Positions 37,698 through 49,337 of a stretch of DNA of 64,000 nt are shown here, piece after piece. A model generated the notes under the pieces. The model was not told where the DNA came from. It made no database searches and saw nothing but the letters and a program-made list of their open reading frames with translations. The translations under genes and the position numbers were made by a program. Where the stretch lies: assembly GCA_037576195.1 (NCBI GenBank), contig CM075104.1, positions 4,036,775 to 4,100,774 of the forward strand, given 5' to 3'. How positions within the stretch are numbered: the stretch's first letter is position 1; every line of letters begins with the position of its first letter. This DNA comes from Phytoseiulus persimilis. Taxonomy: Eukaryota > Arthropoda > Arachnida > Mesostigmata > Phytoseiidae.

Positions 37698-38303
37698 ATG
37701 ACAACAGGTTCCGGCGCGCTCCTCTTCTGGCTGTACGTTTCGATGACACCGTTTCGGGTCCTGTCGCCAAACCCGGACACCGTCTCGCGCTTCGACCTCT
37801 GCCAGCCTTTGAATCCGGTGACGGCTCCCATGCGGGCTCGGATGATTGCTGCTGCGGGTAAAGTTATCGGCACTTGCGGATACAAAATAGTATCCGAGAA
37901 CAAGATCACGTGGGGTAAAGAAATGATCAAAGCCATCCCGAAGTTCCTTCGCATCGCCTGTTACTACATGACGGTGGCTTACAACTTCTTCGCAATCCGA
38001 CAGAACCAGATCAGCGAAGAGTTGCGCCATAACTCGACAGAGCTCCATGACCTTCTCCTGTCTTTCGAGAAAGCCATTGAGGTGGAAAGCAGGACAAATA
38101 AATACTTTTGCTACAAAATAGATGGCAAAAAAGCGTGCTTCGACCGGAACGGAGTCGTCGCCTTGTTCAAGGACTGGTTTCATTGTTACTGGGTTGTGAC
38201 TCGTGGTATCGTTCCAGCAACCGTCGAAGAGTTTCTTGGTTTTTACATAATAGGAGTCAGGAAGTTCGTCGCTGGTGGTCTTATCAAATTCTACATCGGT
38301 TGA
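37698..38303 (+). CDS. Probable secreted six-cysteine protein, unrecognised (201 residues)
   Basis: A single uninterrupted frame from ATG at 37698. I chose it over an upstream in-frame GTG at 37683 because it is the first ATG and places a hydrophobic stretch (ALLFWLYV, residues 7-14) near the N-terminus, consistent with a signal peptide cleaved around residues 23-25. The mature part has six cysteines (35, 60, 88, 138, 147, 163), one N-glycosylation sequon (N112) and a hydrophobic, aromatic-rich C-terminus. Codon use is strongly biased toward C/G-ending codons (Tyr is TAC in every case, Phe mostly TTC, Asn mostly AAC), unlike the flanks, which is my main evidence that it is coding. Six cysteines could form three disulfides. 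I recognise no family; a salivary, cuticular or reproductive secreted protein would be guesses. An upstream exon is possible because an acceptor-like CAG precedes the ATG. Confidence 0.6.
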   Translation: MTTGSGALLFWLYVSMTPFRVLSPNPDTVSRFDLCQPLNPVTAPMRARMIAAAGKVIGTCGYKIVSENKITWGKEMIKAIPKFLRIACYYMTVAYNFFAIRQNQISEELRHNSTELHDLLLSFEKAIEVESRTNKYFCYKIDGKKACFDRNGVVALFKDWFHCYWVVTRGIVPATVEEFLGFYIIGVRKFVAGGLIKFYIG

Positions 38304-38481
38304 CGATTGCCACGGCCTGAATCTGAATCTCCGAAGAAACTGCTCGATGATGTCACATTATATGCCTGCTTCTCCAGATGAAATGATTGAAGGATCGAAT
38401 AACGCAAAATTCTACAGATAAATCGATTCCTACTGACGGAATAGATCCGGGAGAACCGGCTTCGCCCTGGCTCCGAACGGC

Positions 38482-38500
38482 TAGGGAGGAATTCTCCCTA
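38482..38500. other. Near-perfect palindrome in the probable 3' UTR
   Basis: TAGGGAGGAATTCTCCCTA is a palindrome with one unpaired base. It lies 180 bases after the stop of the secreted-protein gene and before its AATAAA, so it would fold as a stem-loop in the mRNA. It may be coincidental. Confidence 0.4.
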
Positions 38501-38573
38501 CTCCACATGAGAGCTGTCGAATGAGACTTCACCTGTCGATTCCCATTCGATTAGAAGCGTGTTTTCCATCTTC

Positions 38574-38579
38574 AATAAA
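38574..38579 (+). promoter_or_regulatory. Candidate polyadenylation signal
   Basis: AATAAA, 271 bases after the stop codon of the gene at 37698-38303, on the same strand. The distance is reasonable for a 3' UTR. A coding-like but unrecognised frame without an ATG overlaps it (about 38520-38900), so the assignment is tentative. Confidence 0.4.
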
Positions 38580-39815
38580 CGGGGACTGTGTGCTTGGGGG
38601 AGTGTTGAACTCTTTCTGGGATCAAGTGTATCAAAATTAACCGAAGGAGAGCATCAATCGACATCACGGAGCCTGAGAGCGAGCTTCGCGAAAAATCTGA
38701 TTTACGAAGTTTACGAACTCGGAAAGAAAGTCGTTAGAATTATATTGGAGACCTCGAAGCAGGCGCACGTTCCTCCGTTGTTCACCAAAATTGATGTTTC
38801 ACCCGTAAGAAGTTTATACTTGTCGTTCATCGTGTCACGGCTGAATCTTGCAGCTGTTCTTAACCGCGATTCGATGACCGCCGAAAAACGCCGTGGATGA
38901 ACCGCGAATAACTCCAAGATTTGCGGCTAATATCCGCAGTTTTCAGGCCCGCAAACCTTAGATTTTTATAGGGAATTCTGAGTCAGTCCGCCTCGTCGGC
39001 CCTTCTCCTCATTGTCATGAAAGTCGAAGGGGAATGGGGCTGCCGGGCACTGCTTCCTTTGAACTCGACATGCCCTTAATCGAAAGAATGCCTCCAGTTC
39101 AGCGAACCTGAGGAAAGTATTCGCTCTCTGTGTAACAGGAGGAGTACCAGGAGCTCTCCGCGATTGGGTCGATTCGACGATCGATTCCGTCGACATAGAT
39201 TCAAGTGGAGCGCAACTTTAGCGTGTTTCAATTGTTGATGGGTGAGAAACGAGAATGTCTGAGGATAAGCACGCTTGACGAAAATTTCACCTTGTGGAGT
39301 TCAAACCTCTGGATCGAAGAAAAGAGACAGGTGGATGTAATCGAATGGCCAAACATCGAGAAAGATTCGGAGGCCGAGAGTCGGGGTCGTTCACTGGATA
39401 CTGAGGAGTTCATGCGACAGGAAGACTCGACTTCCATGAATCACTAATCAGTCTCGGGGACCTCAATCCCGTATTGTTTCAGCTCGGTGCCGCTCGTCAA
39501 GTGATTCCGCTCCTGTTCCCCCGCTCCCGTCCGTGGATTTGGGAGTCCTACAAAGAACGCAGGCTTTCGGTGCGGTTGTAACTTGCACGGAACCTCTCAG
39601 TGGAGCACTAACAGATATTGCAAACATTACCCTCAGGTCGATGAAGTTCCAACATGGTGAAAAAGAAATCGACCCACTGAAGGGCTCCAGCTCCTCAGAT
39701 CAGACCCGCTTAATCATCCTTCGAAATGGATAGAACTTCGACCTCACACTTTGCTAGCTGGCTGCATCCATAATATTTGGAGTACTCACCAACGTCGGAG
39801 GGAGTCGGGTCGTAG
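38580..39815. other. Noncoding stretch
   Basis: No supportable gene. One plus frame through about 38900 has a plausible protein composition but no ATG and no motif; it could be a relic. An ATG frame of 80 codons at 39205-39447 is unrecognised. Confidence 0.35.
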
Positions 39816-40830
39816 TTGATTTGCATTTCGAATACTTACCGTGAAACATATGTTATTTCCGAGAGAGGGTATCAAAGGGCTCGTATCGCAGAGGATCCTT
39901 TTTTCAACTCATTTATCGATTCCTCTGCTACGTTTAGCCAAGCAAAAATAGGACAAGCCCGCGAATTCGAAATTTACCTACTCCGTCCGCGCTCGGGTTG
40001 CTCATCGAAGTTGGGTATTCTCGAATTTCATCCCTGGGGGAGTATGAGAGTGAGGATAATCATGGCTGAATGGCGGGGGAGTTCTGTTGAACTCCGGCAG
40101 CTCTGGACTGATTTAACCAGCTACACATATAGCCGGATTCTCTTTGTCGTTAAACGGTGGAGCTCGAATCCCCAGAGACGGGAGAAAGCGTCAAAACGGA
40201 AACAAATAGCTGAAAGAACCGTTGAACCCGATTGACAGATTCAATCCCTACCATCCGTGCTGCTGAAAGCTGAGGACCTTGGGCATTACCTCGAGAAATC
40301 AGTCGAGAAAACAGATCTGAGTCCAGCTTTCTGAGAAAGTGTCTGGCAAAACTATCCAACGAAATTCCAAGATACAGTTGTGGTTGTGATATGGGTGGGC
40401 AAGTTGTGGAATGACTGCCAGAGTTTATATGGTCTTAGATCCATCATCGGTTCGTTCCAGGACTCAGGTGGTATTGAACAGGATCTCCTGGAAGGAGATT
40501 TGGTGGCGTCAGAGAATATTCCGGAGATGAGGATGGCAGGAATGGGGGATATGGCAGGAGAAGAAGCGCAGGCGGAAGCGCCCGGCGAGATTCCTCCCAT
40601 TTTGCGACTCGAAGTGAGGAGTACGAATCCTGCGAGAAAATTACAGACCCAGGTGGAGAACAAGCGACCGAAAATATTATGGCAAAACAGTCGGCTGGTC
40701 CGAACTGGGTTATCCATGCAGTTTGCGGAAATGTTGATTTTGTGAGTAGCGGCCTGCTTCTGGACCCTGGCCAACTGTTCTTGTACAAGGCGCAAACAGG
40801 AAGACGGCGAGATTTTCCCCCTCCAACGTG
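39816..40830 (+). pseudogene. Decayed TFIIS-like transcription elongation factor copy
   Basis: One frame runs from 39816 to the stop at 40743 with only two internal stops (40233, 40332), and its pieces follow the order of TFIIS. A LW-domain-like stretch (ELRQL...LT...RI...VVKRW) lies near 40090-40160 and is followed by a basic linker. A central-domain-like block (RSIIGSFQDS...GDLVASE...MAGEEAQAE) lies near 40437-40585. Near 40725-40744, RTGLSMQF is followed by a sequence one or two bases short of encoding CGKC, the first zinc-ribbon cysteines. Beyond it, in another frame, RPASGPWPT is reminiscent of the acidic RSADEPMTT loop. No introns are visible, which suits a processed copy. TFIIS normally stimulates RNA cleavage by stalled Pol II. 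The resemblance is judged by eye against the remembered family pattern; chance is possible. Confidence 0.4.
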
Positions 40831-43800
40831 AGTAAAAAACTGAGTCCACGATCTGGCATTACTTTCGGCCGTGTATACCTCCGATCAAAGGAGTATCGTG
40901 GATTTTGAAATCTCGACGCAGCCTCGAACAGCGACCTCATTACCATCGGCGATCGATAATCAATCAAGGTCCTAGTTCATGCCGAAAACGGCCGCAAATG
41001 AAGGCAAGGATGGGTCCGAACTCAAGATGAGTAATGAAAGCTGAGTGTTCAGATTTGAGCTACAGAGGACGTGTCGTGATACGCCAAGTAATCTCAGAGC
41101 GCTCAAAGGTCATCCTCAGCTTGAAGTCCTTTAATGAGACCGACATCAGGCTTCCATCGAACTCTATGGCATATCGACTCTTTAGCTTTCAGCACCTAGT
41201 ACCCATGGTCCAGTCCCAGCTGTAGTAGAGGATTCTAAACTCTGGAGATCACAGCCAAGTTCCCAGATGAGCTGAAAAATCAGTTAACACATCATTGTGA
41301 GTGGATGATATCAAGGCTGAGGGATCGAGAGATAAATTCGTACTCGAGCATCCAAGCCAAGACCGTGATTATGTGTCAGAGAGGGACCAGCTCAGCCCGT
41401 GAAGCCTTCGGCGTGAGTCTCCTTCGGGATGATTGTGCTATGATCACGGTGGAGTGATATGCTCGATTTCGGGTCGTCGTCATCGAAATGGACTTCCCTT
41501 CCCACCCGAGGTTGGAACGATGCCAAGGCTCAGGATAAAGCATTCGTTGATTGAATCACGGCAGCACCGAATCCACGGATGAAATCCAGAAACCTTCCGG
41601 CAGAATGAATTGAAAAGCACTGATTGGAAGGTCGAGTCTCCTTCTGCAGTGTGGAACGCTTCGGATCGGGTTCGGACGAAAATGCTGACTCCGTTCTACG
41701 GGGCGCATTCCAGGCGAGCGGACTTCGACGAGCAGCGACTGAATGACCACTAAGAAAAACCTGAGAGAAATCCTGTCACGCTTCGACACACGGAGTCGTC
41801 GTGATATTTCCGAACGACCGGCTGTGTAGGATGGCGGTGAGCTCGATTGGTGCCACCGGCTTCATCGTTCGGTAAATCTCAGGTTCGGACCCCAACGTAA
41901 ACCCGAGTAGCAATGAGCAGGACATGGAGGCCGACCCTGTCGGGACGCGTTCCTTTGGCAACCCGAACCGCAATCTCTGGTGTAACGTCTGAAGCCCGGG
42001 GACTGCTGAGGATTCGCTTCTGTGATCAAAAAAATATATATTCAACACTCTAAGGAGTCTTACCCTCGACAGGAGGACCTGCATTTCTCCCCAGCCTGGA
42101 ACCCCTTCCACGAGTCCAAGCCTTCTTGAGAACTATCCTGACCAAGACAAAACTCGAGTGCTCTACTCATTCAGTGTGCGTGCGTTCCCTTGCAACGAAG
42201 GAAGTTCTGGAACGACTCCTGACAGTTCCGAGCACGTTTTCGAGAGAGAGAGAGACAGGGGGGAGAGCTAAACTTCGGCCCCGAGCTCCCGAACTCAAGA
42301 ATTACCCTGCTCTCCCCGATGTTGCGGACTTCGCACGGACAGAATACTTCTTTAGCTCACTATGCTGGTTTTCCTCGTGTACGGAACGGGCCTCGAGGTG
42401 GGTGCTTCCCTTTGTTTTCTTCCAATTTCGTTCATAGAAGAGATTCTCTGAAGCCTCCAGCTTGCACGACAACGCCGTCGTCGTTAGTGAATTACGAATA
42501 ATAACCCGGTGGGAACACGCTGGATGAAGGTAGCCTGTTGTACCATTGTGCACTTGGTGAGAAATCACTCCGAGACACGCAGAACGGGATGGTTCCGTGC
42601 TATTCTGCTACTTTCCCACCGGTGAACATAGGTTGCAGAGAAGTAGGAGGCCGGCTATCCGACGAGCTGAGCGGGGTGGGCTTGGCTACATGCGCAACGA
42701 GCTTCGGCTCTAGATGGCACCGTTATGCATTCTCACTGCACGACTGAGAACGTGCATAGCTCGGAGGGAAAAGAAGCAGAAAAATTCAACGTTTTGCAAA
42801 CTTGGCCCTTGCTGAGGCTCCGCCACCGCTCAAACGTGATACTTGACCTGAGAAACTGTTTACAAAGGGAAGTGGTCTCTCTCCGTCGCTAGTACCACTA
42901 CTCTCGGCAGCTGCAACCCCTTGCTGGAGAAGAGATTTCTTTTCCCAGCTATCTTATCGGGTTGAAGCAATCAACGCGCTCTTGGCTCGAATGCCGTCGA
43001 CCGAAGGAAAGTTGAATTTCGCTCAGAATTCATTCCTGGGTACAGTCAGAGCAACCGGACGAGTGGATTGATGCTCGAGGAAGTTCCTCTCGAGATGGGA
43101 CCAAAACTCTGTTGAAGCTAGATCGGATGGAATTTCTCGGAAAAATTTACTTCAAGGAAACTCCTTGAGCAACGGGAAGTCGTCAAAGCTGACGCTGCCT
43201 CTAGCGGGAAGTCCGAGCTCGAGCGTTGGCGGTAGGTTCCTGCTCTATCAATTAAGGTTAAAACGGTTCAGACTCTGACGTTCTCCCGTATACAAAAGGC
43301 ATTCCCTTCGATACGCGGATTCGTTTGGTGGACGACCAGAACGTTTATCCGCTGATCGACATCTCGTCTGCCGGGGATATTTCCACTATGAGAGAAATAC
43401 GGTATCGATTCCAAACCATCCACGCCCTGGTTTGGGCAAACTCGACTCTGGAATACCGGAGAACAGTTCGAGCTTGGTCCCGAGATTGTGCGAGGATTGC
43501 TCATCTCGTTAGCACGGACCTCTGTGGAGAATCGTGTTTCGATTTAATATGTTCTCGTTTAACAAAGTCCAGGAACGCATTGAGTACGTTAATCTGTGCT
43601 CGACTGCATATTGGATCAACACCGTACCGTATATCGGGCCCTTGAACAAGTATTCGAGTGGGGACTCATGCAGTACACATGGGGGCGGTGTCACCACGGG
43701 TCTCGGCCGAGTCGCTGTTCGCCTCGCACTCGGGAAGTGAATGTCGTTGAAACAACAAGCTCCGTAACAAGCCGGATAAGCAATTAGGGCTCCGCGATGA

Positions 43801-45153
43801 CGAGCAAAATATCCAGGAGCGGGTTCATGCGTTTCGTCGGCTCCCTCTGTGCAGTGTCCTCTTGCCCTACAGAAGCGTCAGGAGTCTGGATGCTGTCTCG
43901 CAGGACTGTCATCCATCATCCGAAAGGGCATCCAGAAGCGACCTCGAGTAATATCGGTTGTTCCATCTGTCTGTGTGTCCGCGTGTCGGCAGCGACTCCG
44001 TGGATTGCGCCAGCGCTCGGTCTGCCTGCCTATCTGTCCGTCTTCTTGCGAGACGTGTTCTCGAGAGACATGCAAACTCATTTGATGCTCTGTCAAGATC
44101 TGATCCTTGATAGCACCGACGGTCGACAGAGCAGCCGACGCGACGTACGTATTCAAGCACTTCTCCGTTGCCCGCCGGAGAGTTGGGTCGTAATTTTCTG
44201 AGATTGCGTACTTTGTCTTGGTAGCGACAGAGGGTGAGGCGAAGCAACCGTCTTGACGGCAGCAGCACTTGGCTGTTTTATAGAGATTAGCGCAACCTGC
44301 CCCTTTCATCCTCATTTTCTCCGAGCTCCTTCGTCTCATCCCCGTGTTCCCTCATGCTGGCGCTTCTCCTCCTACTCCTCTCGTCTCTGCCCTGTTCAAG
44401 TTCTCCAAACTTGAGAGGTTTGGGGAAAGAATCGAAGCAACCAAGTTCTGCTGACTGAGTGTTTGCCGTGCGATGCCCCAGTTAATCTCTGTGTTCTTTG
44501 ATGGAACCTCACGCGGAAGCTTTTCCAGGGCGACACTGGCAGGGGTGCCCGCTGCCCCGCGAACAGTACTACCGAAGCCTCCGGCTGGCGCGGCGAGGCA
44601 GATGAGGCCCTTGAGACTTAGCCGCTTGATTGATAGTTGTTGATTATTCCTCAAGGAGTGTTCTTTACTGATGCGACCGATTTCGTACCCGGCGAAGCCC
44701 ACCGCTCTTCTTCATCTTCTCCGTGGAACGATGTGTGGTAGGAGCTGGAGGGCAACAAGTCTTAGAAGATGCATCCTATCGCAGACACGCTTGGAAGACA
44801 AGGAACCTCGGATGCCTGGAGTTCTGCTGTTGTGTTCCGATACGGCCACTGATGACGTGCAACTTATCTTCGAGTAACAGTTGTTATGCGCCGTTAGCTG
44901 CTCGTTAGTAGCTTAGAGGCATCCTCGTCGGCTGCATTGGCGGGCGCGTCTCAGTCGGGGACCTGGGTCCGAACGATCAACCGCTTCTCCGTTGTCTTCC
45001 ACATTCGCTCCCTTTTCGTGGAATGAAAATTCCTGGTCGACCCGCGAGTGCGGTGGATTCTCACAACGCTGTGTATTCTTGCAGGAAGGATGGGGAAAGG
45101 TCAGTGGTCGGGGCGAGGCTGATCTGACCAACAGACTGACCCCGCCATGTCTC
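40831..45153. other. Noncoding stretch
   Basis: No recognisable gene. A minus-strand ATG frame at 43878-44339 (153 codons, cysteine- and charge-rich) has slightly coding-like codon use but no motif. A candidate acceptor (TGTATTCTTGCAG) ends near 45084 without a convincing exon behind it. Confidence 0.35.
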
Positions 45154-45600
45154 CTAGATTGGCAGGCCTGCCTGTGACACAACTGGCCCTCGCACCCCGA
45201 AATGGTTGGACATCGCGGCGAAACTCACTTTTCGGGGTGGTCGGGGTCCAAATCCGGGCTGAGACATCATCCACAGCGCTAAACTGAGTCCTCCGGACAC
45301 GTCTTCAATTGTCAACTTCATCCCGACAGGCCAGCCGGAATCTGCGAGGGGATTTGTTATTAGAGTTGCAAGCGCTCACGGAGCACCTTCGAAGAAGTTC
45401 GCTTCGTGGTCCCTTTCCAGGATCATGACCGAGCCGACCTGTATTTTTTTTATCGTTGAGTCACAGTGCAGGGAAATCTCTTCACAGCGAATCCCTTGGG
45501 ACCGCCGACATCCGTTCGCTGCGACAAAGCTCCGTACTTTCGCCCGCCGTTCCATCGGAGGTTCGCTGTACAGTTTCTCCCAATTCCAACGGTATCCCAT
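45154..45600 (-). pseudogene. Unrecognised coding-like frame with one internal stop
   Basis: The minus-strand frame opens with ATG at 45600 and continues for 149 codons to a TAG at 45154, interrupted only by a TGA at 45376-45378. Both sides of the stop read as ordinary protein with balanced composition, for example MGYRWNWEKLYSEPP before it and NPLADSGWPVGMKLTIED after it. Codon use favours C-ending codons before the stop. I do not recognise the family. It could be a recently inactivated gene, part of a transposon polyprotein or chance. No splice sites that would remove the stop are obvious. Confidence 0.3.
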
Positions 45601-48600
45601 TGTGCAGCATGGAATCCTGGAGTTCCGACTCGCCTGCTAGGTATATCTATAGATCGCGGTCATTTCACAGCGACCATACTTCCCGGAAAAAATGGAGGAG
45701 CCATTCCGAAAGCGTCTTCTCTCGACGAGAGTGTGATGTTATCTCATTCAATCCGAGAGTTTCCGGACACAGAGTACAAAGCATGGTACAGCGTACCAAC
45801 TCTTTACACCCCTCTTCCGATCACATCAATTCCTGAGCGGAGCTTCGGGTACTTTTTGCAATCGGAGCTGAACTGTATCTCACGCGGATACGGATGGTAT
45901 AAGAGGTGCACTTCTGCCTCAAAGACGGTCAACGATTGCTGTGCTTTCGTGTAGCTCGACTAATGAGAGGCAATAGTGTAGGGTGGGGTTGTTAGGTAAG
46001 CTGACTTGGGAGATGCAAGTGGTGAGGATCGATCCGAGGCACTTCTCCCTGAGGCGCCAGGAAGAAAATTACGGACCACTAACGAGTGATTTGAATTGAA
46101 TTCCTGACCTGATGTGTCTGTTGTGCAGGGACAGAGCTCCATGCGGGCAGCCTGCCTTCCCATGCCGGAGGAGTGAGGGATCAGAGAGATCCACGCGCGG
46201 ATCGGGATCGAGAGATCAGACCATGTTCCACAAATAGATGCTAAAGCTGCTAGAACTGATGTAGACTTTCGTCACACGGAAGCGAAATCGCCCTTAGAAG
46301 TCTCTCAGGAAGCGCGACAGGGATGAAAATTCCCAGTTTGTGAGCGTTTCTCTCGGATGATCGCCTGAACGAACGAGAGCTCAAGTTTTGTAGCAGCTTT
46401 TTGAAGGGAGTATCAATCGCTGCCGAACTAGCGTAAGGCGGCATCTCGCAGACAGAGACACTTTCTTGCTTGCGGACGAGTAAGTGTGCACGCGAGACGA
46501 ACGAAGTATCTCCTCCGGCAAGAATTTATAGACTTTGTCGTCTTGCTTGCTTGTCCGCTCGCTTACTTGGTGTCCTGGTTGTTCTTCTCTCGAGGAATAG
46601 CACGGCGCGACGTTTTACAACGAAAGCCGACACCTATTATTGCAGCAAGCTCGTCGTATCTCCTTCGTCGTTGTCGCAGCGGCGGCGGTGGCGGCTGGTT
46701 TCGTTCCGAGGGAGACGACGGGAGGAGGAAATTCCGAAACAGCCCGGTTAGCATATAAGAAGATGGGAAATCGGAGGGTGCTATCCAGTTTGCCCCCGTG
46801 ATACCCAGGAGTCGGAGTCGGCAGCCAAAGCTAAGGATTCAGGGGTTATGGTCCGCTTCAAATGAGCGCAACGAAGGACGAGAAAGAGTCAGTTTCAAAT
46901 TACGCGAGGATTTACGACGAGGACAGGCAGCCATCTTCGGCCAGTCAAGCGGGCTGGCGCGCTGCCTCGCAGGCTCCACGACGTCGTCGGCGGCAGCTCT
47001 GATGGCGACAACAGCGACGACGAAGATCGAGAACGTTTCCAATCGACAGGGTTCTTCTTCCATCGGCTGCGCGACTCCGCTGCGTAACGGACCTCGTAAC
47101 CGATTTCGTAGCCGGGACGAACTTGTGAAGTCCATGATAGAGACTTGAGAGAACGAAATTAGTTCTTCCAGTTCCCAGCATCCGGTGGCGGGTACGGAGT
47201 CAAGACGCGTCCCGGATCTCGGCAGGATCAACTTTCGTTTCACGAGGACCCGCTCGGTTTCCTCGTTTCATCACTTCCACAGATGGCTGACAACCCTCAT
47301 CCGGAACCCGGGATTCGAGATCCTCTGACCCAACGGGTCGATTATTTTCAATGCGGGTTGATCACATGGCCACGTCGGTGGAGTGAGATGCCTGAGCACG
47401 AGGAAAACATCGGAGGAATGCAGTCGGGGACGAATATCGCGCAGCACTTCAACAACTGCACCCGGAGAGATGGAACAGAAGGACCACTGAATTCCTGGGC
47501 GCAGGGATGAGAGAAAAGAGGTTGATTGAGTTTCGGATTTTAGTGGAGGCACTCGATACTGAGAACTGAGAGAAAGTTCGATAGGGAAGCAATGTGGGGC
47601 GAGGCGATGCTTGGGGAGAAGTTGATTAAAGGAAGTGGAAAGTCTTTAGCGACAGCTTCATTCCTTCAGGCAGACAGCTTCTTTAGTCAGTGGAACGAAT
47701 CTCCCGATGGTGGCGATGGCTTTGAGTGACTGTTAAAAACTAAATTAAAAAGGGGGAAAAACGGCGAGGGCACCCCATCCAGCCGGCGGCGCGGGCTAGA
47801 CACCACTCTCAATCGTGTTGCCCTAGGTGAGGAGCGCCATGAGGGTCACACTCTAGCTCAAAAAAGAAAGTGAAACTGGTATCCGAATAATTCACGGCAC
47901 CGTTACTTCACACCCTCCTCTCCGTCCAGAGTTCTCCATTTTCAAGCTGAACACTTCTTGGATCTTGTTCCCGTCCCCGTCTGAGAAGCATGCGAGCTCA
48001 CGCCAAAGGACAAACTGATTAACTCCCAGTTTCCTTTCTCTATGATTCTACATTAAGTACTCGAACTCATTCTCTCGAGCGAAGATCGGCGTCATTCGCC
48101 TAAAGCATTTTTCACACCCCGCCAGCGTTCCCTTGCAGCGATGGCGGGTCTCGATCCCCGCTCGCAGCCGTGCTCGGTAGCTGCTCTCAGCAGCAGGAAC
48201 AGCAAATAGCAAAAGGAAGGTTTTCGCAGTCGTTGCCGGAGGTAAAAACAACGAAAGCGAAACCCAAGCATTCTCTCCCGCTAAGCCGTCGAGGGGTATA
48301 GCTTGTTAATCAGAGGGAAGGAAAAAAACTTCACCCCACCAAGTTCGAGAACAAGTTACTTCGAGATAGCGAACCCACGAGCAGCCTGTGTGAATCGGAC
48401 GTCTGCATGCGGACTGCCTGAGTGACTAGCTTGATGCCGGTGGCATTTTTAACTGCATACACCTGACCTGGCTGAGCGCCAAATGCAAAACGACGCTATA
48501 ATAGCCGCAGAGCTCGCAATGTCGGCTACTCATTGTGGTTCAATGGATCGGAGTGATGGGTGGAGAGCGATAATCGGTTCTTAGTTAGCTCGGTATTCTA

Positions 48601-48820
48601 ATCACTTGCACAGCAACAAAGGCTCCGCGACATCTGGGGCTTATTTCTATCATACGATAAGAATACGAGAGAGGAGCCAAGAGGCAAGCATCGATCGAAA
48701 CATCCTGACAGGGCCAGACACCGACGTGGGGAATGTCATCATAGCATTTTCCAGACTGGATTCCTCCAGCTCGAGAACATATCGGGTTCTTTTCCCGGAA
48801 AAAGTAGCTGCGCCAACAAA
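45601..48820. other. Noncoding stretch
   Basis: No supportable gene. A possible exon begins at 47283: a polypyrimidine-CAG acceptor (CATCACTTCCACAG) sits directly before ATGGCTGAC, opening a 75-codon frame with a GTGAGA donor-like site near 47379. It has no recognisable domain. At 48120-48165, GGGTCTCGATCCCC resembles a B box with one extra base, but no tRNA fold surrounds it. Confidence 0.35.
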
Positions 48821-48873
48821 CGCCCGTAATTCGGGCGGCCCCGAGTCGCACGGGGTGTCACTTCGGAGGTGAC
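48821..48873. other. Three abutting stem-loops
   Basis: Three hairpins follow each other without a gap. CGCCCG/CGGGCG lies at 48821-48837 (6 bp, 5-base loop). A 5-bp CCCCG/CGGGG stem closed by a G-T pair lies at 48838-48856 (7-base loop). GTCAC/GTGAC lies at 48857-48873, with two further possible inner pairs. Consecutive arms of this size recall structured RNA or the subterminal part of a transposon. They end at the outer edge of the inverted-repeat element at 48871. No promoter or tRNA motif was found. Confidence 0.5.
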
Positions 48874-49337
48874 GATTAGTAGGACTGGGAGTTTGGCGCG
48901 GGGAAATTCATGGTGAAATCACGGCCGAGATTCACGGCCTCCGTGAGTCCAGCAAGGCGTTGTGGCTTCCGACTTTCAACCTACAGGAACGAGAAGGGGA
49001 GCCAGGCTTCTGAAGTATTCCGCTAGCGGAGGTGGCGGAACCGGCACGACGATATTGGAGATTGAATGCAACAAGAGTAAATTCGAAATTCTCCGCCGAT
49101 ATTTATTTTCTACACTCACGTCGAATGACTGATACCGTGAGTTGATGAGTTACTGTGATAGCTGGCAGTGAAGAGCTCAGAAAGAGGTAAACCTCGCATT
49201 CGGGAAGCCTGCGGGAGATATTCAAGAATCCGTGCATTCTGCGGAGAAGCTGCGGAACTCACACACCTGGCAGGAAATTCACGGCCGTGGCGCGACCGTG
49301 AATGCCGCGCCAAACTCCTAGCCCTAACGATTAGGCC
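48871..49337. mobile_element. Noncoding element with imperfect terminal inverted repeats
   Basis: The left end (from about 48871) contains GGGAGTTTGGCGCGG. The right end (to about 49337) contains CCGCGCCAAACTCC in reverse orientation, and the match extends both ways for about 80-100 bases with gaps (ATTCATGGT/ATTCACGGT, CACGGCCG/CACGGCCG). The outer ends read CGATTAGTAGG and, inverted, CCTAATCGTTAGGG. The interior of about 250 bp has no coding capacity. This fits an old nonautonomous DNA transposon of MITE size. I could not define a target-site duplication, so the exact ends and the superfamily are open. Similar words (for example AATTCACGGCC near 50223) occur just downstream and may be fragments of relatives. 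Confidence 0.55.

Noticed and set aside
40352..40849. 165-codon minus frame
   Set aside because: It is the antisense of the better TFIIS-like plus frame and has no motif of its own.
48120..48165. B-box-like GGGTCTCGATCCCC
   Set aside because: One extra base in the T-loop motif, no A box at the right distance and no cloverleaf pairing.
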